DNA of 60,222 nt from Rhodospirillales bacterium 70-18 (GTDB lineage Bacteria; Pseudomonadota; Alphaproteobacteria; Acetobacterales; Acetobacteraceae). Positions 32,813 through 39,311 of the stretch are shown piece by piece; positions within the stretch are counted from its first letter, which is position 1; every line of letters begins with the position of its first letter. Both the position numbers and the translations under genes were made by a program. The stretch is taken from contig MKWE01000009.1 of assembly GCA_001899585.1 (NCBI GenBank), forward strand, positions 263,668 through 323,889. Direction: 5' to 3'. The notes beneath the pieces were generated by a model, which did no database searches, was not told the origin of the DNA, and saw only the letters and a program-made list of their open reading frames with translations.

Positions 32813-33540
32813 GTGACGGCGCCGATCAGGGCGTCGAAGATGCGGCGGTCGCCTGGGTCGATGTGGAATTCCGGGTGCCACTGCACGCCCAGGCAGAAGC
32901 GGCGGCGCGGGTCCTCGATGCCTTCGACCACGCCGTCGGGGGCGGTGGCGTTCACCACCGCGTGCGGGCCGGGCGCGCGCACCGCCTGGTGGTGCGCCGA
33001 GTTCACCCGCATCTGCGTCGCCCCCACGATGCGGTGCAGCAGCGTGCCAGGCACCACCGCGACTGGGTGGCCGGCCTCGTGGCGCGGGTTCGGCTGCTCG
33101 TGCGCCAGGGCATCCGGGAAGCTGTCGGGGATGTGCTGGACCAGCGTGCCGCCGAGGGCCACGGCCAGCAGCTGCTCGCCGCCGCAGATGCCCAGCACCG
33201 GCATGCCCCGCGCCAGCGCGCCCTGGACCAGGGCCAGCTCGGCCTGGGTGCGGCCGGCCTTGAGGGTGACGGTGCCATGCCGCTCGCCCTCGCCATACAG
33301 CGACGGATCGACATCGAAGGCGCCCCCGGTCACCACCAGCGCGTCCAGTCGGTCCAGATAGGCATCCGCCAGCGCCGGCAGATGCGGCAGCGCGACCGGC
33401 AGCCCGCCGGCGGCGGCCACGGCATCGCAGTAATTGGCGCGCAGGGCGTACCAGGGGTATTTGGAAAAGCGCTTCTGCGCGCCGTCGCCCTGCTCGCTGT
33501 CCAGCGTGACGCCGACGACCGGGATAGAGTGTGTGTTCAT
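32809..33540 (-). CDS. Class I glutamine amidotransferase-like gamma-glutamyl hydrolase (peptidase C26)
   Basis: The 243-residue protein matches the PuuD/peptidase C26 group that hydrolyses gamma-glutamyl amides such as gamma-glutamyl-GABA. The nucleophile elbow GICGGEQLLAV holds the catalytic Cys near residue 118, and VQWHPEF near residue 222 holds the catalytic His with the following Glu. YPWYALRANYCDAV and VTGGAFDVDPSLYG fit the family. It overlaps the pseudouridine synthase gene by 4 nt. No polyamine pathway gene is near, so the substrate is open. Confidence 0.87.
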   Translation of the reverse strand: MNTHSIPVVGVTLDSEQGDGAQKRFSKYPWYALRANYCDAVAAAGGLPVALPHLPALADAYLDRLDALVVTGGAFDVDPSLYGEGERHGTVTLKAGRTQAELALVQGALARGMPVLGICGGEQLLAVALGGTLVQHIPDSFPDALAHEQPNPRHEAGHPVAVVPGTLLHRIVGATQMRVNSAHHQAVRAPGPHAVVNATAPDGVVEGIEDPRRRFCLGVQWHPEFHIDPGDRRIFDALIGAVT

Positions 33541-33582
33541 GCGCGGTTGCTACGCCTCGTATGGCCATTGCGGCAAGGAGGC

Positions 33583-34026
33583 ATGATGGACCCGATGGCG
33601 ATCGCGCTGGAAGAGGCGCATCTGGCCGGCGCGCGCGGCGAGGTGCCGGTGGGCGCGGTGGTGCTCGGGCCGGACGGGGCGGTGCTGGCGCGGGCCGGCA
33701 ACGCGGTGGAGGCGGCCTGCGACGCCTCCGCCCATGCCGAGCTGCTGGCGCTGCGGGCGGCGGCGCACCGGCTGGGCACGCCGCGGCTGATCGGCTGCGA
33801 CCTGGTGGTGACGCTGGAGCCGTGCCCGATGTGCGCCGCGGCGCTGAGCCATTTCCGCATCCGCCGGCTGGTGTTCGGCGCCTACGACCCCAAGGGCGGC
33901 GGGGTGGAGCACGGCGCGCGGCTGTTCAGCCTCCCGAGTTGCCTGCATCGCCCCGAGGTGGTGGGCGGCGTCCGCGAGACCGAGGCGGCGGCGCTGCTGC
34001 GTGACTTCTTCCGCGCGCGGCGCTGA
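33583..34026 (+). CDS. tadA: tRNA adenosine(34) deaminase TadA
   Basis: The 147-residue zinc deaminase converts A34 to inosine in tRNA-Arg(ACG). The active site is HAE (SAHAELLAL, near residue 57) and PCPMC (LEPCPMCAAAL, near residue 87), the three zinc ligands and proton-shuttle Glu. EVPVGAVV and the GAYDPKGGGVEH segment are typical of TadA. AAGGAGG lies 5 nt before the ATG. It is divergent from the amidotransferase-rluB-rsmD unit. Confidence 0.95.
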   Translation: MMDPMAIALEEAHLAGARGEVPVGAVVLGPDGAVLARAGNAVEAACDASAHAELLALRAAAHRLGTPRLIGCDLVVTLEPCPMCAAALSHFRIRRLVFGAYDPKGGGVEHGARLFSLPSCLHRPEVVGGVRETEAAALLRDFFRARR

Positions 34027-34049
34027 GGCGGGGCGGGGCCCAGCCGCGC

Positions 34050-34065
34050 CCGTTCCGGCGAACGG
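34050..34065. terminator. Hairpin between tadA and the DUF2804 gene
   Basis: CCGTTC (34050-34055) and GAACGG (34060-34065) form a 6-bp stem with a 4-nt loop in the 41-bp convergent gap. No T-run follows. Confidence 0.35.
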
Positions 34066-34067
34066 CA

Positions 34068-35081
34068 TCACCAGCGGCGATGCACCTCCTCCGCCCAGCC
34101 GAACACCTGCTCCACCGCGAAGCGGCGCCCGGATTCGTCGATGATGTGCCCGTTGAAGCTGCCGAAGCACTGGTGCTCGCGGCTGAGCACCACCACCCGG
34201 TCGAACGAGGACTGGCGGTCGTAGATCGGCGTGAACACCAGGTCGACCCGGTCGCCTTTGATGGTCCAGGGGCGCAGCCAGTCGGTGCGGTCGTAGGTCC
34301 ACTCCAGTTCCTGGCTGATCTTCTGCACCCGCCCGTCGATGCGCAGGGCGTTCTCGGTCGATGGCGTGCCGTCGGTCCATTTGGCGCCGAACTGTAGCCC
34401 GATCTCGTGGCCGGCGCTGCGCCCGCTGCCGGCGGCCCAGTTCCACAGGATGGAATACGGCCAGCGGCCGCGCCCGTGGTCCAGCGTCGCATAGGCGGTG
34501 GCCGGATCGACCAGGTATTCCACCCGGTCGGCCACGATGCGGCCGCGCACCGGCAGGCAGTTGTCCTTGCGGGTGTACTGGAACCGCTTGCTGTCCCACG
34601 GCACCACCACGCCCATGCTTTCGTGGCCCGGAGGCTCGATCACGTCCAGCGCCACGGTCAGCCGGGCGGTGGCGGCGCGCAGCGTGGTGCCGGTGCTGGT
34701 GGGCAGCATCTCGATCAGCATCCGGTCCCCGCGCCCCACCACCTTGCCGCTGCCGGACAGCTCCGGCATGACATCCACCCGGCCGCGCGGCAGCCAGTGG
34801 ATCTCGGCCTCCGAGAAGCCCTCGCGCGTGCTGCGGTTGAGAAAGAAGGTCGCCAGCGTCACCCGGTAGTCGCTGTGCGACACGTTCAGCGCCACCGCCA
34901 GCTCGGGCGTGGTGATGCACCAGTATTCGAACCGCTTGTTGCGCCCCCAGCCGCGCAGGTTGGCGCGGTGCAACGGCCGGCGCGACCAGCCGACGGCGGC
35001 CGGGTTGAGGGTGCCGTCGGGCAGGCAGAGATCCACCGGCTCGGTGATCTCGCGCTCGGTCTTGTCGGGCATCGGCGTCAT
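34068..35081 (-). CDS. DUF2804-family protein
   Basis: The 337-residue protein has features of the DUF2804 family: WSRRPLHRANLRGWGRNKRFEYWCI near the N-terminus, a central DNCLPVRGRI, then GRGRWPYSILWNWAAGSG near residue 215, and beta-rich sequence to the end (HQCFGSFNGHI). The family is thought to have a lipocalin-like or carotenoid-hydratase-like beta fold; no reaction is established. It is the last gene of an ABC-importer operon and overlaps the GntR gene by 4 nt, so it may act on or bind the imported compound. Two other in-frame ATGs are possible; 35081 is coupled. Confidence 0.78.
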   Translation of the reverse strand: MTPMPDKTEREITEPVDLCLPDGTLNPAAVGWSRRPLHRANLRGWGRNKRFEYWCITTPELAVALNVSHSDYRVTLATFFLNRSTREGFSEAEIHWLPRGRVDVMPELSGSGKVVGRGDRMLIEMLPTSTGTTLRAATARLTVALDVIEPPGHESMGVVVPWDSKRFQYTRKDNCLPVRGRIVADRVEYLVDPATAYATLDHGRGRWPYSILWNWAAGSGRSAGHEIGLQFGAKWTDGTPSTENALRIDGRVQKISQELEWTYDRTDWLRPWTIKGDRVDLVFTPIYDRQSSFDRVVVLSREHQCFGSFNGHIIDESGRRFAVEQVFGWAEEVHRRW

Positions 35082-35818
35082 GGCACGGGCCTGTCGGCTG
35101 GAGAGGATGAGGCGCGGGACTGGCTGAGGCCGGCGATCAGCGCCATGCCGGCAACCCGTTCGTGCTCGATGAGCAGCGCCGCCGCGCGGGCGAAGTCGTG
35201 CGCGCCGATCGCCGCCCGGATCGCCCGGTGCTCGGCCAGCGACTCCCGCAGCCGGCCGGGAACCGCCTCGAACCCCCGCCGCGCCGCCGAGGTCTGCGCC
35301 CACAGGGTGGTCAGCAGCTTCAGCGTCCACAGCGTGTTCGGCGTGTCGCTCAGCAGCAGGTGGAAGGCGCGGTTCAGCCGGGCGTACTGGGTGGTGTCGT
35401 CGGCCTCCACCGCGGCCTGCGACTCCGCCAGGTTGGCGTCGATCTCGGCCAGCTGGGCGGCCGTGTAGCAGGCGCCGCCGAGCTGGATCGCGAGTGCCCC
35501 CAGCGCGCCGCGAATGGCGTAGACCTCGACGATATGCTCGCTGCGGACCGAGGCGACGACCACGCCGAGATGGGCGTTGAAATCCAGCCAGCCCTCGGCG
35601 GCCAGCCCGCGGATGGCCTCGCGGATCGGCGTCTCGCTCATGCCCAGCGCCTCGGAGACCTCGCGCGCGGTGATCCGCGCGCCGGCCCGCGCGCTGCCCG
35701 ACAGGATCATCTCCTGGATATGCTGGCGCGCCACGTCGGACTTGGTCTGGTAGCTGGATGTCCCCTGCACCCGGCCGGGCGCCGGCGCCCCGCCCCCGTC
35801 AGCCCTTGGTGGCGCCAT
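35078..35818 (-). CDS. GntR-family (FadR-type) transcriptional regulator
   Basis: The 246-residue regulator has an N-terminal winged helix (ARQHIQEMILSGSARAGARI, then TAREVSEALGMSETPIREAIRGLAAEGWL) and a C-terminal all-helical FCD ligand domain (about residues 95-225) with the usual metal-binding Asp/His pattern (NRAFHLLL, AEHRAI). It is encoded inside the importer operon, overlapping the permease gene by 20 nt and the DUF2804 gene by 4 nt, so it probably senses the transported compound and controls this operon. A 12-bp palindrome upstream of the operon is a candidate site. Confidence 0.9.
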   Translation of the reverse strand: MAPPRADGGGAPAPGRVQGTSSYQTKSDVARQHIQEMILSGSARAGARITAREVSEALGMSETPIREAIRGLAAEGWLDFNAHLGVVVASVRSEHIVEVYAIRGALGALAIQLGGACYTAAQLAEIDANLAESQAAVEADDTTQYARLNRAFHLLLSDTPNTLWTLKLLTTLWAQTSAARRGFEAVPGRLRESLAEHRAIRAAIGAHDFARAAALLIEHERVAGMALIAGLSQSRASSSPADRPVP

Positions 35819-36668
35819 CGGCGAGCCCCTTGATCAGCCATTTCTGCACAAGCAACGCGAAGGCCACCACCGGCACCACCGTCAGCGTGCCGACCGCGGT
35901 CAGCGCGCCCCAGTTGGCGCCGTTCACGGAATCGCCCGCGATGCCGGCAATGGCGACCGGGATGGTGGTGGCGACGCGGTTGGTCAGCACCAGCGCGAAC
36001 AGCAGCTCCTCCCAGGCCAGGATGACGCTGAAGATCAGCGTGGACAGCAGCCCCGGCAGCGAGATCGGCACGATGATGCGGAAGAACGCGCCGAACCGCG
36101 AGCAGCCGTCCAGCTTCGCCGCCTCCTCCAGCTCCTCCGGCAGCGCCTTGAAGAAGCCGCGCATCAGCCACATCACGTAGGGGATCAGGAAGGTGCAATA
36201 GGCCAGGATCAGCGTGATGTGCCGGTCCAGCAGCCCCAGCTTGCGCGCCACCAGGAACATCGGCACCGCCAGCGCGATCGGCGGCACCCCGCGCGAGAGC
36301 ATGATCACCGCGCCGATCGTCGCCGCCCCGCGCAGTGGCACCCGGGCCAGCGCGTAGCCGGCCATGGCGCCGGCCACCAGCGAGACCGCGCCCGCGCCGG
36401 CCGCCACGATCACCGTGTTCAGCATGCGGTGCAGCACGTCGGCCCGGCCCATGTAGGAGACATAGGTCTCGATGGTCGGCGTGAAGAAGAAGGTCGGCGG
36501 CGTGGTGAAGATGTCCTTCGGCTGCTTGAACGAGGTCAGCACCATCCAGAACACCGGGAACAGGAACAGCGCGCAGGTGAACACGCCGCCGCCCACCCGC
36601 AGCCGGTGGCCCAGCAGCCGGCGCCGCCGGTGCCTGGCCCGCACACCCAATGCCGATGCGCCGCTCAA
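35799..36668 (-). CDS. Carbohydrate-type ABC transporter permease 2 (MalG-like)
   Basis: The 289-residue inner-membrane protein has six hydrophobic segments and the EAA loop LEEAAKLDGCSRFGAFFRIIVPISLPGLL near residue 195, the signature of CUT1 (MalG/UgpE) permeases. VFWMVLTSFKQPKDIFTTPP near the N-terminus is typical. The start is uncertain: TTG at 36668 overlaps the previous stop (TTGA) and GTG at 36644 is an alternative. The C-terminus ends QKWLIKGLADGATKG as in the family. Confidence 0.9.
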   Translation of the reverse strand: MSGASALGVRARHRRRRLLGHRLRVGGGVFTCALFLFPVFWMVLTSFKQPKDIFTTPPTFFFTPTIETYVSYMGRADVLHRMLNTVIVAAGAGAVSLVAGAMAGYALARVPLRGAATIGAVIMLSRGVPPIALAVPMFLVARKLGLLDRHITLILAYCTFLIPYVMWLMRGFFKALPEELEEAAKLDGCSRFGAFFRIIVPISLPGLLSTLIFSVILAWEELLFALVLTNRVATTIPVAIAGIAGDSVNGANWGALTAVGTLTVVPVVAFALLVQKWLIKGLADGATKG

Positions 36669-37588
36669 TGCCGCTCCTCCAGCATCCGGCTGCCGCGCAG
36701 GAAGACCGCGGTCAACAGCATGGTCCCCACCAGCACGATCACCGCCATGGCGGCCGCGCCGGCGAAGTTCAGCGAGCGGAACGCCTCCTCGTAGATGAAC
36801 AGGTTGATCACGTTGGTGGCCCGGCCGGGCCCGCCATTGGTCGCCGCAAGCGCGATGTCGAACATCTTCACCGCCCCCAGCCAGCGCACGATGAAGGTGG
36901 CCGCGATCACCGGCACCAGCAGCGGCAGGGTGATGAACCAGAACTTCGTCCACCAGTTCGCGCCGTCGATCTCCGCCGCCTCGAACACGTCGCCCGGCAG
37001 CGCCAGCAGCGCCGCGGTGGCGATCAGCGTCACGAACGGCGTCCAGCGCCAGGTGTCGACGATGACGATGGTGGCCATCGCCCAGGCCGGGTCGCCCAGC
37101 CAGTCGATCGGGCCGAGCCCGACCAGCCCGATCAGCGCGTTGGCCAGCCCCCAGAGCGGGTCGAGCATCATCCGCCACACGCCGCCGGCCACGATCGGCG
37201 CCACCACCATCGGGATCAGGAACAGCGCCCGCACCGCGCCGCGCCCGCGCCACTCGGCGTTCACCAGGAAGGCGATGCCGAAGCCGAGCACCATCTGCAA
37301 CGGCAGCGCCAGGGCGAGGTACACGCCCGTCACCCGCAGCGCGTTCCAGAACCGGTCGTCGCGCAGCACGTCGATGTAGTTGTCCCAGCCCACCCATTCG
37401 CCGGGGCTGAAGGTCGACAGGTCCAGCTCGGAGAAGCTGATGCGGATCGTGTAGAAAATCGGATAGGCGAGGGTGGCGACCAGCAGCACGGCCGCCGGGG
37501 ACATGAACCCCCAGCGGCCGGCCAGATCGGTGAGCCGCACCACGCGCCGCGAACGGGCCTTCGGGTGCCGGGGCGTGGGCGATGCCAT
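36665..37588 (-). CDS. Carbohydrate-type ABC transporter permease 1 (MalF/UgpA-like)
   Basis: The 307-residue inner-membrane protein starts with a cytosolic basic segment, then LLVATLAYPIFYTIRISFSELDLS, the usual UgpA/MalF beginning. The EAA loop is FEAAEIDGANWWTKFWFITLPLLVPVI near residue 205. It pairs with the MalG-like permease. Directly upstream is the second copy of the 102-bp repeat, whose short ORF stops 3 nt before this ATG. Confidence 0.92.
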   Translation of the reverse strand: MASPTPRHPKARSRRVVRLTDLAGRWGFMSPAAVLLVATLAYPIFYTIRISFSELDLSTFSPGEWVGWDNYIDVLRDDRFWNALRVTGVYLALALPLQMVLGFGIAFLVNAEWRGRGAVRALFLIPMVVAPIVAGGVWRMMLDPLWGLANALIGLVGLGPIDWLGDPAWAMATIVIVDTWRWTPFVTLIATAALLALPGDVFEAAEIDGANWWTKFWFITLPLLVPVIAATFIVRWLGAVKMFDIALAATNGGPGRATNVINLFIYEEAFRSLNFAGAAAMAVIVLVGTMLLTAVFLRGSRMLEERH

Positions 37589-37591
37589 GTC

Positions 37592-37678
37592 CTACCTGCT
37601 CCAGCGGTCCGATGCCAACGGGCGCTTCGGCCCGTTGGCTGCATCGGCCCGCCAAATCAGGCGAGTGCACTGACTCAT
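37592..37678 (-). CDS. 28-residue leader ORF inside the 102-bp repeat, copy 2
   Basis: The ORF begins MSQCTRLIWRAD and ends TAG at 37594-37592, 3 nt before the permease ATG and in frame with it, as in copy 1. The ribosome site is weaker (GGAAG). The last five codons lie beyond the repeat edge in unique DNA. Confidence 0.35.
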   Translation of the reverse strand: MSQCTRLIWRADAANGPKRPLASDRWSR

Positions 37679-37708
37679 GCTGAATCTTCCGAAGGTGTCA
37701 GTGTGCTA
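37607..37708 (-). repeat. 102-bp two-hairpin repeat with short ORF, copy 2
   Basis: On the minus strand the unit begins at the TAG stop of the binding-protein gene (37708-37706) and ends GGCATCGGAC at 37607. The first stem keeps CACTGAC/GTCAGTG where copy 1 has CGCTGAC/GTCAGCG, a compensatory pair change. The second hairpin is CCGATG, a 3-nt bulge, CCAACGGGC paired with GCCCGTTGG and CATCGG. Confidence 0.85.
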
Positions 37709-39070
37709 GAGCCGCATCCGCCCGATCTTCTGCGCGGCGCTGGCCAGCGCATCGGCGGCACTCGCCTCGCCGGACATCGCGCGGCTGGTCTCGTCGGCCA
37801 GGACCTGCTGCACGGCGTCCGATTTCGGCGAGCGCGGCCGCCACATCTGCCCCGCATCGGCCGCGTCGTAGGCCTGTTGCAGCGCCGCGTAGACGGGCAC
37901 CAGCCAGGCGCTCTCGGGCGGCGTCGCCAGGGTGGATTTGCGGGCCGGGAAGGCGCCCAGCACGTTGGCGTGCCACAGCTCGCCCTGCTTGGAGCTCAGC
38001 CATTGCAGCAGCGCCCAGGCGGCCTGCGGATGCGCGCTCTTCTTCGCCACCGTGCCGTTCCAGATACCGCGATGCGTGCCCGGCAGCTTGCTGCCCACCG
38101 GCATCACCTGGATGCCGACCTCGTCCGGCTTCAGCGTGGTGGTCTTCGGGTCCACCGCGGTCGCCTTGAACACGCTGCCCCACATGAACATCGTCGCCGT
38201 CTGGCCCTGGCGGAACGCCTGCAGCGACTCGTTGAAGCCATGGCTCTTGGCGCCGGGCGGGGCGTATTTCAGCAGGTCGATATGGGTCTGCAGCGCCGCC
38301 ACGCCGGTTGGGGTGTTGAAGGCGGGCTTGTTGTCCTTGTCCAGCAACGCGCCGCCGTTGGAATTCAGGATCGCCTGCCAGATGGTCGGCGTGAGCGAAT
38401 CGCGGGTGAAATAGGTGTCGATCGCCCAGGCATCCACCTTGCCGTCGCCATTGGTGTCCTGCACCAGCTTCGGCGCCTGCGCCAGGTATTCGGTCCAGGT
38501 CAGCTTCGGCGTCGGCGCCGGCAGGCCTGCTTTCTTGTACAGCGTCTTGTTGGTGAACATCAGCAGCATGTTGGAGCGCAGCGGCACGCCATACTGCTTG
38601 CCGCGCCAGGCGCTGGCGGCCAGCGGGGCGGCGTTGAAGTCTTCCCAGTCGAAATCCGGGGCGGTCCATGCCTTGGCGTCGGCCTTCAGGTCCAGCAGCG
38701 CGCCGGCCTGCGCCAGTTGCGGCACCCAGGGGTCGTCGGCGACGATGATGTCGTAGGTCGGGTTGGCGCCGGTCGAATCCAGCAGGCTCTTGGCCAGCAA
38801 CTCGGGATACGGCACGCCGTCGATCTTCACCCGCACATGCGGGAAGCTCTTGTTGAACTCCGGCACCATGTTGGCTTGCCACTGGTTGGCGAAGGCCTCG
38901 TTGGCGATCATCCGGATCTCGACCGGGGCTGCGGCGGTGCCCAGCCCGCCGCCCGAGGCGGTCTGGGCGCGCGGCGTGGCCGGCAGGGCCAGCACCGGCA
39001 GGGCCGAGAGGCCGGCGGCCACCACGCCCCTGCGGGACAGCAGGCGGCGATTCCTGGGTTCGTGCGTCAT
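37706..39070 (-). CDS. Carbohydrate-type ABC transporter substrate-binding protein
   Basis: The 454-residue exported protein is a CUT1-type solute-binding protein. The N-terminus NRRLLSRRGVVAAGLSALPVLALPATPRAQ looks like a Tat-type signal (SRRGVV). The mature protein has VEIRMIANEAFANQW, YDIIVADDPWVPQLAQAGALLDL near residue 100, YGVPLRSNMLLMFTNKTLYKKAGLP and the NTNGDGKVDAW-like loop, all common in the family. GGGAGG upstream supports ATG 39070. The ligand is unknown. The operon lacks an ATPase gene. Confidence 0.9.
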   Translation of the reverse strand: MTHEPRNRRLLSRRGVVAAGLSALPVLALPATPRAQTASGGGLGTAAAPVEIRMIANEAFANQWQANMVPEFNKSFPHVRVKIDGVPYPELLAKSLLDSTGANPTYDIIVADDPWVPQLAQAGALLDLKADAKAWTAPDFDWEDFNAAPLAASAWRGKQYGVPLRSNMLLMFTNKTLYKKAGLPAPTPKLTWTEYLAQAPKLVQDTNGDGKVDAWAIDTYFTRDSLTPTIWQAILNSNGGALLDKDNKPAFNTPTGVAALQTHIDLLKYAPPGAKSHGFNESLQAFRQGQTATMFMWGSVFKATAVDPKTTTLKPDEVGIQVMPVGSKLPGTHRGIWNGTVAKKSAHPQAAWALLQWLSSKQGELWHANVLGAFPARKSTLATPPESAWLVPVYAALQQAYDAADAGQMWRPRSPKSDAVQQVLADETSRAMSGEASAADALASAAQKIGRMRL

Positions 39071-39167
39071 CAGGCGGGTTCCTCCCTTGTTCAGGCGCCT
39101 GCGCGCGGCTGCGGCGCGCTTGAGCGGCGTCACGCCGGCCGGGTGGGTCCCCGTCGTCGCTTTCTAC

Positions 39168-39179
39168 ATTCTATAGAAT
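39168..39179. promoter_or_regulatory. Palindrome upstream of the importer operon, candidate GntR operator
   Basis: ATTCTATAGAAT is a perfect 12-bp palindrome in an AT-rich patch about 98 bp upstream of the binding-protein start. GntR/FCD regulators typically bind short palindromes of this size, and the operon encodes one. Confidence 0.4.
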
Positions 39180-39237
39180 ATCGAATGGCGGTCCAGTCAT
39201 GGCTCCACTGCGCTGCTGTCATGCAAGGCAAGCGGGC

Positions 39238-39275
39238 GCCGCCCCGCGCCCCCCCAACCAGGGGCGCGGGGCGGC
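39238..39275 (-). terminator. GC-rich hairpin after the class II reductase gene
   Basis: GCCGCCCCGCGCCCC (39238-39252) and GGGGCGCGGGGCGGC (39261-39275) make a perfect 15-bp stem with an 8-nt loop, 36 bp beyond the reductase stop. There is no T-run on the minus strand, so termination would rely on the stem or on Rho. Confidence 0.5.
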
Positions 39276-39311
39276 ACCCGGCCTTCAGTATTGGGACCAG
39301 CGCCCCGATCG

